This document shows, in pieces, positions 23,880-32,972 of a stretch of DNA of 64,000 nt. The position numbers and the translations under genes are program-made. The notes below the pieces were generated by a model. It did not search any database. It worked only from the letters and a program-made list of their open reading frames with translations, and was not told the origin of the DNA. Numbering within the stretch: position 1 is the first letter of the stretch; each line of letters starts with the position of its first letter. This DNA comes from Patescibacteria group bacterium (GTDB lineage Bacteria > Patescibacteriota > Saccharimonadia > Saccharimonadales > UBA4665), in the NCBI GenBank assembly GCA_030271625.1, contig JARXKN010000003.1, positions 18,611 through 82,610 of the forward strand. The letters run 5' to 3'.

Positions 23880-24563
23880 ATGAAAAGCGAAATTCAGAAT
23901 TTTGTGGACTTGGCCCGCGAGCGCGGCTGGAATGATGAGCGCATTAGCACGAAGTTAACACAAGCAGGCTGGGAGCAAGCTAGTATTGCCAGCGCCCTAG
24001 AAGAATTGGTTGTACCTAAGCCACCGACCGATGCATCGGCAGTAACAGCGTCCGAAGCTTTAATAGGGAACATACCGCATAATCCAAGTGCGCCAATTTC
24101 GGTAGTGTCTAATTTAACAACTCGAGGCTTCGAATACAAAATTTTCTCCGTCTCATTAACGCTGCTGCTCTTTTCAATCATATTTTTAGCAAACGTTCTG
24201 ATTGGCGGTGATGAGACCAGCTCGATAGCGGCCTTTCCGTTAACGGTCTTAATAGTGACTGGCCCAATTGCCTTACTGATGTTCCGGCGCCTGCATGCCG
24301 CTGAGCTAGCGACACCCAGCTTACGGGCAGATGCATCGCGACGACAGGTAGTGCAGGGCATCCAGTTAGTTACTTTCTTGGCGGTTATTATCCATACCGT
24401 TGTTTTACTGTATCTAGTTATTAGCGGGCATTACGTTAATAAGCCAGCCTACGGATCAACTCCGAATGTATTTGCCGACTCGCTTCGGTGGCTCATCACA
24501 CTGATTGTTGCCGGTGGTACCTTTTACTACTACTGGTCAGACGAACGCCGCAAACAAAACTGA
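23880..24563 (+). CDS. Four-helix membrane protein with N-terminal helical domain
   Basis: About 227 residues. A 45-residue N-terminal helical domain (VDLARERGWNDERISTKL...) is followed by a linker and four predicted membrane helices in the second half. This layout is common in CPR proteins of unknown function and recalls the DUF5671 group. I prefer ATG 23880 to 23874 because AAGGAT is then correctly spaced as a ribosome binding site. No catalytic motif is visible. It precedes the nuclease gene by 12 nt. Confidence 0.7.
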   Translation: MKSEIQNFVDLARERGWNDERISTKLTQAGWEQASIASALEELVVPKPPTDASAVTASEALIGNIPHNPSAPISVVSNLTTRGFEYKIFSVSLTLLLFSIIFLANVLIGGDETSSIAAFPLTVLIVTGPIALLMFRRLHAAELATPSLRADASRRQVVQGIQLVTFLAVIIHTVVLLYLVISGHYVNKPAYGSTPNVFADSLRWLITLIVAGGTFYYYWSDERRKQN

Positions 24564-24569
24564 TACACT
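24564..24569 (+). promoter_or_regulatory. Leaderless -10 box of the PD-(D/E)XK gene
   Basis: TACACT overlaps the end of the upstream gene and ends 6 nt before the ATG at 24576. Confidence 0.5.
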
Positions 24570-24575
24570 TAGGGC

Positions 24576-25364
24576 ATGGCAAATAACTATTGGCGCGAAC
24601 GGAGCGCTCCTTATAAACTGGGGCAGGCTGAACCATTTAAGGTTTCTCGTTCTAAAATCGAGTTGTTTATGCAGTGTCCGCGCTGCTTCTGGCTCGATGT
24701 CCGCTTAAAAATTACGCGACCTAGTAGCCCGCCGTTTAACATCAATAAAACTATCGATGAACTGTTTAAAAAAGAATTTGATAGTTATCGTGCCAAGGGC
24801 CAGCCACACCCGATGATGCTCGATAACCAAATTAAAGCTGTGCCGTACCAGCACGCCGATTTGGACCAATGGCGGCACAACTTCACTGGCGTAATTGCCC
24901 AGCACGAGGCCACCAACCTGCACGTCTTTGGAGCTGTCGATGATGTCTGGGTGACAGACGAGGGCGAGTTAATCGTCGTTGATTACAAAGCCACCTCGAA
25001 AGATAAGCCAGTTAGTATCGATAGTGATTGGCAGATTAGCTACAAGCGCCAAATGGAAGTCTATCAATGGTTACTGCGTCAAAACGGCTTTCCGGTCAGT
25101 GACACTGGCTACTTTGTCTACACCAACGCGCGGGTAGACGTTGACGGCTTTGGTAATCAACTAGAATTTACTACCAAAGTTATCCCATACACTGGCTCTG
25201 ATAGCTGGGTTGAGCCGACGCTTAAAAAAATGAAAGCCTGCATGGATAACGACACCATGCCGCCGGTCGGCGATAGTATTATGGGTGGCCCCTGCGAACA
25301 CTGCACGTATGCTCGGGCCCGCACCGAGCTGACAATTAAGGCGCTGCGTGCACAATCTAAATAA
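24576..25364 (+). CDS. PD-(D/E)XK nuclease, RecB/Cas4-like
   Basis: The 262-residue protein has the RecB-family nuclease core: GAVDDVWV (Asp), VVDYKATS (D-x-K) and a QMEVYQWLLR helix corresponding to the QhxxY motif. Cysteines sit near the N-terminus (QCPRCFW) and at the C-terminus (GGPCEHCTYAR), the arrangement that holds a 4Fe-4S cluster in Cas4 and AddB nucleases. No cas genes or repeats are nearby, so a stand-alone repair or DNA-processing role is more likely than CRISPR adaptation. Leaderless promoter; serS follows 18 nt later. Confidence 0.88.
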   Translation: MANNYWRERSAPYKLGQAEPFKVSRSKIELFMQCPRCFWLDVRLKITRPSSPPFNINKTIDELFKKEFDSYRAKGQPHPMMLDNQIKAVPYQHADLDQWRHNFTGVIAQHEATNLHVFGAVDDVWVTDEGELIVVDYKATSKDKPVSIDSDWQISYKRQMEVYQWLLRQNGFPVSDTGYFVYTNARVDVDGFGNQLEFTTKVIPYTGSDSWVEPTLKKMKACMDNDTMPPVGDSIMGGPCEHCTYARARTELTIKALRAQSK

Positions 25365-25370
25365 AATCCC

Positions 25371-25376
25371 TATACT
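25371..25376 (+). promoter_or_regulatory. Leaderless -10 box of serS
   Basis: TATACT ends 6 nt before the ATG at 25383, with no Shine-Dalgarno sequence. Confidence 0.6.
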
Positions 25377-25382
25377 GTTCAT

Positions 25383-26726
25383 ATGCTAGATATTCAATTC
25401 ATCCGTGATAACACCCAGTTAGTAAAAGAGCGGTCGGCGCAAAAGGGTTATACCGTCCAAATTGACCAATTACTGGAAATTGATGGCCAGCGTCGCACGC
25501 GCTTAACGCAAATAGATGAACTGCGGGCTCGCCGCAATGCCCAGGCCGCCGAACTGAAACAGGGCAAGCCAAGCGACGAACAAATTGCCGCCGGCCGCCA
25601 ATTAAAAGAAGAGCTTGCCACCCTAGAAGCCGACTTAGTTAACATTGATAATGAATATCTCTTGCTCTTAAAGGCCGTGCCGAACATTCCGCTCGATGAC
25701 GTCCCCGTTGGTGCCAGCGAGCAAGAAAACGTCGTTGCTAAGCGCGTCGGTGAGCCAACCGTGTTTGACTTTGCCGTTAAAACCCACTGGGAATTAGCCG
25801 AAGCTAAGGACTTGATAGATAAAGACCGAGCTACCAAAGTGGCGGGACCACGCTTTGCCTATATCAAAGGCGGCCTAGTGGAATTACAGTTTGCCATCAT
25901 GCAATTCGTTACCCAAACCCTTGGCGACGAGACAGTTTTGCAGAAACTAATAGCAGAGAATGGTTTAAATATTCCAGCCAAGCCGTTTGTTCCGGTCTTA
26001 CCGCCAGCCATGATTAAGACTTCGGTCTATGAAGCCATGGACCGCTTAGAGCCGCGGGACGACCGTTATAAAGTTGGCGAAGCCGATGATGACTTGTGGC
26101 TGCAGGGTAGTGCCGAACACACGCTTGGTTCAATGTACCAGGATGAAATTCTAGCTGAGAGCCAACTACCAATCCGCTATGTTGGCTACCTCACGAGCTT
26201 CCGCCGTGAAGCCGGTACCTACGGCAAGGATACTGAGGGGATTATTCGGATGCACCAGTTCGATAAGCTCGAAATGGAAGTCTTTAGCACTCCCGAAACT
26301 GGTTTAGATGAACACAAGTTACTCTGTGCGCTCCAAGAATACCTGGTACAGCAATTAGAGCTGCCGTATCAAATTTTGCAAAAGTGCACGGCCGATATTG
26401 GTAAGCCCAACGCTCGTGGTATCGATTTGGAAACCTGGATGCCAGGGCAGGATAAGTACCGCGAAACACATACTGCCGATTACATGACTGATTACCAAAG
26501 CCGTCGTTTAAAGACTCGCTTCCGCCGCGAACCAAAATCGGCCCAAGCCATTGTTGACGTTGGGGCGGCTAACCCATCAATTGGCTTGGTACACACCAAC
26601 GATGCCACGGCCTTTGCGCTGGGGCGCATCATGGTAGCCATTATGGAAAACTACCAGACCGCTGACGGTAACATTAAAATCCCAACCGTTCTGCAACCGT
26701 ACATGGCCAATAAAACTCAGATTTAA
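25383..26726 (+). CDS. serS: Seryl-tRNA synthetase
   Basis: The 447-residue class II synthetase begins MLDIQFIRDNTQLVKE, the typical SerRS start, followed by the long antiparallel coiled-coil arm (about 30-100) that grips the variable arm of tRNASer. Motif 2 lies near SFRREAGTYGKDTEGIIRMHQF. The motif 3 region near the C-terminus is intact. No separate tRNA gene is nearby. Expression appears leaderless. Confidence 0.97.
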   Translation: MLDIQFIRDNTQLVKERSAQKGYTVQIDQLLEIDGQRRTRLTQIDELRARRNAQAAELKQGKPSDEQIAAGRQLKEELATLEADLVNIDNEYLLLLKAVPNIPLDDVPVGASEQENVVAKRVGEPTVFDFAVKTHWELAEAKDLIDKDRATKVAGPRFAYIKGGLVELQFAIMQFVTQTLGDETVLQKLIAENGLNIPAKPFVPVLPPAMIKTSVYEAMDRLEPRDDRYKVGEADDDLWLQGSAEHTLGSMYQDEILAESQLPIRYVGYLTSFRREAGTYGKDTEGIIRMHQFDKLEMEVFSTPETGLDEHKLLCALQEYLVQQLELPYQILQKCTADIGKPNARGIDLETWMPGQDKYRETHTADYMTDYQSRRLKTRFRREPKSAQAIVDVGAANPSIGLVHTNDATAFALGRIMVAIMENYQTADGNIKIPTVLQPYMANKTQI

Positions 26727-26767
26727 TCACAGACGCGTTGTTAGACAAGCGTATAATTAGGGTAGAA

Positions 26768-26789
26768 CTGGGCCAAATATCTAGCCCAG
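26768..26789 (+). promoter_or_regulatory. Hairpin in the hpf leader
   Basis: CTGGGC/GCCCAG form a 6-bp stem with a 10-nt loop, just downstream of a TATAAT box (about 26752) and before the AAAGGAGG ribosome binding site. It may modulate hpf expression. No terminator-type T tract. Confidence 0.35.
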
Positions 26790-26824
26790 CGTAGCCAAAC
26801 CTAAAACTCTTCAAAGGAGGCAAC

Positions 26825-27217
26825 ATGATACAAAAGTTTGAAATCAGCGGTGTTCACTTAGCTGTCGATGATGATCTACGTAAATATGCAACCCGAAAGA
26901 TTGGAAATTTGGATAAGTATCTGGCCCGCGGCAGCCGCGAAAGTGCCCACGCTGAAGTCTTCTTAAAAGTTGCTAAGGCCAAAAACAAGCAACATGCTAC
27001 CTGCGAAGTTAACCTACACCTACCGCACGAAATTATCAGCGTTCACGAAACCACCATTAATCTCTATGCCGCCATTGATATTGTTGAGGCTAAATTGAAA
27101 CAACAATTACAAAAGTACAAAGACCTGCACCAAAATGGAAAGCTACATCGAAAACTATTTGCCAGGTTATCTCGTAAGGCCGATTTTACTGCTGTTGACC
27201 CCCAACTCGAAGTCTAA
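26825..27217 (+). CDS. hpf: Ribosome hibernation-promoting factor (HPF/RaiA family)
   Basis: The 130-residue protein has the single beta-alpha-beta-beta-beta-alpha S30AE domain: begins with EISGVHLAVDDDLRKYATRKIGNLDKYL and has EVNLHLPHEIISVHETTINLYAAIDIVEAKLKQQ split across the fold. It blocks the decoding centre of idle ribosomes. It is the short form, without the dimerisation domain of long HPF. The strong AAAGGAGG site and a leader distinguish it from its leaderless neighbours. secA follows, as in many bacteria (hpf-secA-prfB). Confidence 0.93.
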   Translation: MIQKFEISGVHLAVDDDLRKYATRKIGNLDKYLARGSRESAHAEVFLKVAKAKNKQHATCEVNLHLPHEIISVHETTINLYAAIDIVEAKLKQQLQKYKDLHQNGKLHRKLFARLSRKADFTAVDPQLEV

Positions 27218-27327
27218 ATCCCTACGCTGACCTAATCTGTAAAAAGTACGTCGCTTTTGCCGCCAAAAGTGGTTATAATAACGCTATACTTTGTTGAGAT
27301 TCTAAACCGGAAGAGGGAAAAGCGTTC

Positions 27328-29934
27328 ATGAATACTGTCTTAAAAAAGATTTTGGGTGACCCGCAGGCTAAAACCGTTAAGCGGTTACGCAAGCGCGTAG
27401 AAGTTATTAATGGCCTCAGCGATAAATATAAAAAGCTGAGTGATAGCCAGCTGCAAGCGCAGACAGATGTGCTGCGCAAGCGTCTCGCCAAAGAGTCTTT
27501 AGACGCCATTTTGCCCGACGCCTTTGCCGTAGTTCGGGAGGCTGCCAGCCGGGTGCTGGGACAACGCCACTTCGACGTCCAGTTAATTGGTGGCATGGTT
27601 ATCCACGAAGGTAACGTCGCCGAAATGAAGACTGGTGAAGGTAAAACCTTAGTGGCTACGCTACCGGTCTATTTAAATGCCCTCGGCGGGCAGGGCGCCC
27701 ATGTGGTATCGGTTAACGACTACTTGGTGCAACGTGACGCTGGCTGGATGGGTGAAGTCTATAACTTTATGGGCCTTACAACTGGTGTTATTTTAGGCGA
27801 TCACAGCTATATCTTTGATAAAAGCTACACTAACACCGAACACGAAGACCCCCGACTTAAGCACCTGAAGCCATGTAGCCGCCAGGAAGCCTATGCCGCT
27901 GACATTACCTACGGCACCAACAACGAATATGGTTTTGATTACTTGCGCGACAACATGGTCCGCGAAGAAGATCAGCTACGGCAGCGCGAGCTAAACTTTG
28001 CCATCGTCGACGAAGTGGACTCGATTTTAATTGATGAAGCCCGTACGCCGTTGATTATTAGCGCCCCCAGCGTTACCAGTGGTACCGCTTACGACCAGTT
28101 CTCGAAAGTCGTCCGGCAGTTACGCAAAGACAAGCATTTCGAAACTGATGAAAAGCGTAAAACCGTTATCTTAACTGACGCCGGCGTCGAACTGGTTCAA
28201 AAAACCTTAGGTATCGATAACTTGTACGGTAGTGAGAACATCCGCACTATTTATCACTTGCAACAAGCCCTTCGGGCGCACGCCTTGTTTACTCGTGACA
28301 AGGATTACGTCGTAACTAAAGACGGCGAAGTCGTGATTGTCGATGAGTTTACCGGTCGCTTACTGGCCGGCCGCCGCTATAACGAAGGCTTGCACCAAGC
28401 CATCGAAGCTAAAGAAGGCGTGGAAGTCCAGCAGGAGAGCATGACCTTGGCGACAATTTCGTTCCAGAACTACTTCCGTTTGTATAACAAATTAGGTGGC
28501 ATGACTGGTACGGCCCTGACTGAAGCCGAAGAGTTCCACCAAATCTACAAGATTGACGTCGTGGAAATTCCATCTAACAAGCCATTGGCTCGCCAGGACC
28601 GCACCGACCGCATCTACCGCACCGAAAAGGGCAAGTTCCGGGCTATTGTCCGCGAAGTTAAGACCCTCCACACCAAGGGTCAGCCAGTTTTGATCGGCAC
28701 GGTATCGATTGAAAAGAATGAACAGTTGGGCAGTATGCTGACCAAAGCCGGTATTCCGCACCAGGTGCTTAATGCCAAGAACAACGAACGCGAAGCCGCG
28801 ATTGTTGCCAAGGCTGGTGAAAAGGGTGCTGTCACGCTCGCGACTAACATTGCTGGTCGTGGTACTGATATTGTGCTCAACGATGAAACCAAAGCCCTCG
28901 GCGGTTTATTTGTGCTTGGTTCCGAGCGTCACGAATCACGCCGAATTGATAACCAGCTCCGAGGCCGTTCTGGTCGCCAGGGTGACCCGGGTGTTACCCA
29001 GTTCTTCGTCAGCACCGAAGACGATTTAATGCGTATCTTTGGTGGCGACCGCATCAGTAGCATCATGGACCGCTTAAATGTCGATGACGAAACGCCAATC
29101 GAAAACCGCTTGATATCACGCAGTCTTGAAAAAGCTCAGGAAAAAGTAGAAGGCTACCACTTCGACCAACGGAAGAGTGTTGTGCAGTATGACGATGTTA
29201 TGAACCGGCACCGTAAAGCTATCTACAGCATGCGACGCGAAATCTTACGCAGCAGTGATATCAGTAAGCGAATTTCAACGCTTATTAATGAAGAAGCCCA
29301 TGAAATGGCAGTCTCGCCCCTGGTCACGACCGATCAATACGAAGCTGTCCTGCGCGAAGCCTTTCCATTTGACGAGCCAACGCTGGATCGCTTGTTTGAT
29401 TCTGACGCCACTAAGTTTGAAAAAGTACTAACCACCGAAGCCGTTGAGCTTTATGGTACTCGAGAAACTGCTTTCCAACCAGAAGTTATGCGCAAAGTTG
29501 AACGCGATATTTACTTACAGGTCTTAGATAACCTCTGGATGCAACACCTCGAAAATATGGATCACTTGCGTGAAGGTATCCACTGGATGAGTGTCGGTCA
29601 GCAAGATCCATTAGTCGAGTATCGTCGCCGGGGTCAGATGCTCTTCGAGGAAATGCAGATGCAGCTGCGCCATGAAGTAGTGCGCGGATTATTCCACGCG
29701 CAGCCAGTGACCGGGGAAGATTTACTACGGGCTACCGAAACCGAACTAACCCGGGCGGCTCGCAGCAGCATTGAAAATAGCCGCCAGATTACCAACAATG
29801 CCAATGAATTTGACGAGACTGACTTTGGTGATAAGAAGGCCGAGACGGCTAAAAAGAAGCAGCCTGCGACCATTAAAAAAGCCCGTAAGACCGAACGTAA
29901 GCGAAAAACTACCGCTAAACGGCGCAAAAAGTAA
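27328..29934 (+). CDS. secA: Preprotein translocase ATPase SecA
   Basis: The 868-residue motor drives unfolded preproteins through SecYEG. Walker A is GEGKTLVATLPV, the DEAD-like box is DEVDSILIDEARTPLIIS, and IAGRGTDIVLN, QLRGRSGRQGDPG and the C-terminal helical scaffold are present. The usual zinc-binding C-terminal tail for SecB is absent and is replaced by a ~35-residue tail very rich in Lys and Arg, which may bind lipids or the ribosome. The order hpf-secA-(M16)-prfB is a version of the common secA-prfB pair with the M16 gene inserted. Confidence 0.98.
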   Translation: MNTVLKKILGDPQAKTVKRLRKRVEVINGLSDKYKKLSDSQLQAQTDVLRKRLAKESLDAILPDAFAVVREAASRVLGQRHFDVQLIGGMVIHEGNVAEMKTGEGKTLVATLPVYLNALGGQGAHVVSVNDYLVQRDAGWMGEVYNFMGLTTGVILGDHSYIFDKSYTNTEHEDPRLKHLKPCSRQEAYAADITYGTNNEYGFDYLRDNMVREEDQLRQRELNFAIVDEVDSILIDEARTPLIISAPSVTSGTAYDQFSKVVRQLRKDKHFETDEKRKTVILTDAGVELVQKTLGIDNLYGSENIRTIYHLQQALRAHALFTRDKDYVVTKDGEVVIVDEFTGRLLAGRRYNEGLHQAIEAKEGVEVQQESMTLATISFQNYFRLYNKLGGMTGTALTEAEEFHQIYKIDVVEIPSNKPLARQDRTDRIYRTEKGKFRAIVREVKTLHTKGQPVLIGTVSIEKNEQLGSMLTKAGIPHQVLNAKNNEREAAIVAKAGEKGAVTLATNIAGRGTDIVLNDETKALGGLFVLGSERHESRRIDNQLRGRSGRQGDPGVTQFFVSTEDDLMRIFGGDRISSIMDRLNVDDETPIENRLISRSLEKAQEKVEGYHFDQRKSVVQYDDVMNRHRKAIYSMRREILRSSDISKRISTLINEEAHEMAVSPLVTTDQYEAVLREAFPFDEPTLDRLFDSDATKFEKVLTTEAVELYGTRETAFQPEVMRKVERDIYLQVLDNLWMQHLENMDHLREGIHWMSVGQQDPLVEYRRRGQMLFEEMQMQLRHEVVRGLFHAQPVTGEDLLRATETELTRAARSSIENSRQITNNANEFDETDFGDKKAETAKKKQPATIKKARKTERKRKTTAKRRKK

Positions 29935-29941
29935 TCTATTT

Positions 29942-31273
29942 ATGAAGCATACCGTCCAAGAGGTTACGCTGAGTAATGGTGCCAAAGGCTTATTTGTACA
30001 CGTCCCAAACGCTAGTGTTATGACGTTCGATATTAACTTTCGGGCCGGTGAATACTTAGTTGAGTCCGCCAAGTGGGAAGTGCCGCACTTAATGGAGCAC
30101 GTGCTGCTAGGTGCCAATGAACTTATTCCGCGAGCTCGCGATTTCCAAGCTGAACTCGAAAAGAACGGGGCCTACAGTAACGCTACAACCGGCGTCTACG
30201 ATATCAGCTATGAAGCTGAATGCGCCGATTTTGAATGGGACCGGGTGCTAGGTTTACTGCTGGTGGCAATTGCCAAGCCATTATTCCTCGAAGAAGAGTT
30301 TCAGGCCGAATTTGGTAATGTCCAAGAAGAAATGGTAGCCCGCAGCAACAATCACTTCCGACGCCTAAGCCTAGAAATGCGCAAAGCTTTAGGCCTAATT
30401 GCTAAAACTGATGCTGAGCGCTTAGAACTGATGTCGAATGTAACCGTTGCCGATGTCCGCGCTCATTATCAGCGCACCCACCATACCCCAAACATGCGCT
30501 TTGTAGTCGCTGGCAATTTAACACCAGCCCGTAAAGACATGCTCCGTAAGCTGTTCCAAACCATTGACCTGCCGACGAAGGGGGAGCGCTTCGAGCTACC
30601 CTCAGAAGTTCCGCAGCATCTCAAAAAACCAGTTTATGTAGCCAACGATAACGTCGAAAATCTGTACTTTTACATCGATACGTTCCAAAACGGGCGGATT
30701 GACGACGCGGCTACCGACGCCCTCAATCTTATTAATACGATGTTAACCGAAACCTTGTATTCCAAAATTCTTGGTACCGCCCGTGAGCGGGGCTTAGTCT
30801 ACGGCATGAGTTCCGGCTTAAGTCAGACGCGCGACACCAGTAACTGGTGGTTCGGTGCCCAAGTATCAGATAAAAACGCTCCGGCGCTACTCAATATTGT
30901 GGTCCAGGAATTAGAAAAAGTCTTAATCGGTGACATCTCGGAAGATGAAATTGCAGCTACCAAACAGTATGCTCTGGGGCGCTTTCAGCGGTCCGGCCAA
31001 ACCGTTGGCGGCACGGCAGCCGGCTACTCCGGACGCTATTTCTTTGATGAAGTAGTCGAGAATTATTATCAAATTCCAGCTCGTATAAAGGCTGTTTCAA
31101 AAGACCAGATCATAACGGTCGCGCGGTCGATGTTTGCCGAAAAGATGTGGGGTTTCGGTGTCTTAGGTAATTGTGGTGAAGCCTTTGCCACTGATCTGCG
31201 TCAACAGTTGACCCCGTTGTGGAGCGAGGCGCTCAAAACAGCCGAGGCGGCTCACGATGGACGACCTCAGTAG
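29942..31273 (+). CDS. M16-family zinc metallopeptidase
   Basis: About 443 residues from ATG 29942; the open frame extends further 5' but overlaps secA and is not conserved-looking. The inverted zinc motif HxxEH is present as HLMEH (His49, Glu52, His53), with the acidic segment around FGNVQEEM supplying the third ligand. Two tandem M16 half-domains fit the length. Pitrilysin-type peptidases degrade peptides; no signal peptide is visible, so it is cytoplasmic. It starts 8 nt after secA and overlaps prfB by 17 nt. Confidence 0.9.
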   Translation: MKHTVQEVTLSNGAKGLFVHVPNASVMTFDINFRAGEYLVESAKWEVPHLMEHVLLGANELIPRARDFQAELEKNGAYSNATTGVYDISYEAECADFEWDRVLGLLLVAIAKPLFLEEEFQAEFGNVQEEMVARSNNHFRRLSLEMRKALGLIAKTDAERLELMSNVTVADVRAHYQRTHHTPNMRFVVAGNLTPARKDMLRKLFQTIDLPTKGERFELPSEVPQHLKKPVYVANDNVENLYFYIDTFQNGRIDDAATDALNLINTMLTETLYSKILGTARERGLVYGMSSGLSQTRDTSNWWFGAQVSDKNAPALLNIVVQELEKVLIGDISEDEIAATKQYALGRFQRSGQTVGGTAAGYSGRYFFDEVVENYYQIPARIKAVSKDQIITVARSMFAEKMWGFGVLGNCGEAFATDLRQQLTPLWSEALKTAEAAHDGRPQ

Positions 31274-32348
31274 TCAAGCTGTTGTTTTACAGACGGCCGT
31301 CAGTGAGGCCGCGCAGCGTTTAGCTATCGCCAGTCTCGATCAAGAATTACAGCAGTTACAACAGCAATCTCAGACGGCTGTTTTTTGGGACGACAACTTG
31401 CAGGCCCAATCAGTCATGAAGCAAATTTCTAAGCTGGAAGCTCGCGTTTCGCCGTGGCTTAGTTTGCAGGCCGCCGTTAATGATATTGTTGAATTATCAA
31501 ATTTAGATGATCCACAAATGGCAGTTGAGTTAGGTAAGCAGTTAGTCACGGCCCAGTCCGACTTTAGCGCCCTTAAGGAAACCTTAAAACTAAATGGTCC
31601 CTTCGACGACTATGATGCCATCGTCAGCATTCATGCGGGGGCAGGGGGCACTGATGCTCAAGACTGGGCGGCTATGCTACTGCGCATGTATATCCGGTAC
31701 TGCGAAAAGAATGGCTGGTCCTATACCACCCTCGATGAATCAAGCGGTGATGAAGCCGGCCTTAAAAGCGTTACCTTAGATATCAGCGGCAGCTTTGCCT
31801 ACGGCAAACTTAAAAGTGAGCACGGCGTCCATCGGTTAGTCCGCCTAAGCCCGTTTAACAGTGACAATCTACGCCAAACTAGTTTTGCCAAAGTCGAAGT
31901 CACCCCTAAAATTGATAAGCCAGACGACCTCGTAATAGATGACAAGGAATTAAAAATTGATGTCTACCGCAGTGGCGGTCACGGCGGTCAGAGTGTTAAT
32001 ACGACCGACAGTGCGGTCCGCATTACCCACTTGCCAACCGGTTTGGTAGTGGCCATCCAAAACGAGCGTTCTCAGTTACAGAACCGTGAAACCGCCATGA
32101 CTATCTTGCGCGGTCGCTTAGCGGCCCTCCAATTAGAGCAGCATCAGGCAGCTGTTAGTGAGTTGAAGGGTCCGAATCAGTCAGCCGAGTGGGGTAATCA
32201 AATCCGGTCGTACGTGCTGCACCCTTATAAACAAGTCAAAGACCTCCGTAGCCGTTACGAAACAAGTGACCCCGAGGCCGTACTTGACGGTGATCTAGCC
32301 GAGTTAGTCGATGCTTACCTTGAGTATGCCCTAGCCGATAACAGCTAG
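31257..32348 (+). CDS. prfB: Peptide chain release factor 2
   Basis: The 363-residue protein recognises UGA and UAA. The SPF recognition tripeptide appears in RLSPFNSD and the catalytic GGQ in [11 protein letters not shown]. Many prfB genes need a programmed +1 frameshift at an in-frame UGA near codon 25; here the frame is continuous from ATG, so that autoregulation is absent. The presence of an intact RF2 shows UGA is a stop codon in this organism. It overlaps the M16 gene by 17 nt and is convergent with the next gene. Confidence 0.97.
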   Translation: MDDLSSQAVVLQTAVSEAAQRLAIASLDQELQQLQQQSQTAVFWDDNLQAQSVMKQISKLEARVSPWLSLQAAVNDIVELSNLDDPQMAVELGKQLVTAQSDFSALKETLKLNGPFDDYDAIVSIHAGAGGTDAQDWAAMLLRMYIRYCEKNGWSYTTLDESSGDEAGLKSVTLDISGSFAYGKLKSEHGVHRLVRLSPFNSDNLRQTSFAKVEVTPKIDKPDDLVIDDKELKIDVYRSGGHGGQSVNTTDSAVRITHLPTGLVVAIQNERSQLQNRETAMTILRGRLAALQLEQHQAAVSELKGPNQSAEWGNQIRSYVLHPYKQVKDLRSRYETSDPEAVLDGDLAELVDAYLEYALADNS

Positions 32349-32870
32349 TTAGCCTTGCGGCTTACAGACAGCAAATGCCGGCTGGTGCAGCAGTTCAGAG
32401 AAATTATCAATCGTTACCGCTGGCTGTCCGGCCGTGGGGTTACTAACGACGTACTTTACCCGCAAATGGTTGGAACCTACCGGCTGGATGCTATCGACCT
32501 CGGTCGTCTCAACCGTCAATGCACATGTATTAAGATGCTCAGTGAACTGTAGCTGTGAGCTGACCGGTGTTAAGCGCATTGGTAGGTCAGGCACAAAACC
32601 AGCATCTTCAGCCACTTGTTGTAAGGCGTAGTAGCGCAGGTCGTGTTGCGCTTGGGTATGATCTTCGGCCAACCGCTGCTGCACTAAGCCAATCAGGGCG
32701 CCACTGCCGAGCAGGGCCAGACCACCGTAGACGGCACACAGCCGTCGCCGATAAGCGTAGGCAAATAAGCGTGTCTTGCGTTCACGAGCCGTCGAGAAGT
32801 CTAAATCTTTCTCAAAATCAGCAATAATTTGGCTAAATTGCGGACGGATGTTTTCATTATGGGCAGACAT
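32349..32870 (-). CDS. Hypothetical single-pass membrane protein
   Basis: About 173 residues from the ATG at 32870, which is preceded by AAGGAA on the minus strand; the frame extends 18 codons further but without a better start. One membrane segment lies at about residues 45-65 (VYGGLALLGSGALIGLV). The N-terminal part is basic and cytoplasmic, and the C-terminal ~100 residues would be external. No family recognised. It abuts the prfB stop convergently without a terminator. Confidence 0.7.
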   Translation of the reverse strand: MSAHNENIRPQFSQIIADFEKDLDFSTARERKTRLFAYAYRRRLCAVYGGLALLGSGALIGLVQQRLAEDHTQAQHDLRYYALQQVAEDAGFVPDLPMRLTPVSSQLQFTEHLNTCALTVETTEVDSIQPVGSNHLRVKYVVSNPTAGQPAVTIDNFSELLHQPAFAVCKPQG

Positions 32871-32959
32871 AGCGTTCCTTGTAAGTAGCCGATTATAGAA
32901 GCTGTTAGGATATTTGGCAAGCATAAGCGCTGCCTCAAAGCATAAGGGTTAAAGTTTGC

Positions 32960-32965
32960 TATACT
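32960..32965 (+). promoter_or_regulatory. Leaderless -10 box of ftsE
   Basis: TATACT ends 7 nt before the ATG at 32973. No Shine-Dalgarno sequence. Confidence 0.6.
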
Positions 32966-32972
32966 AGAACTA

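Noticed and set aside
24576..25364. CRISPR-Cas adaptation gene (Cas4)
   Set aside because: No repeats, spacers or other cas genes anywhere in the window.
29771..29941. Extended N-terminus of the M16 peptidase
   Set aside because: The extra 57 residues are read from inside secA in another frame, are Arg/Pro/Leu-rich and do not look like the family.
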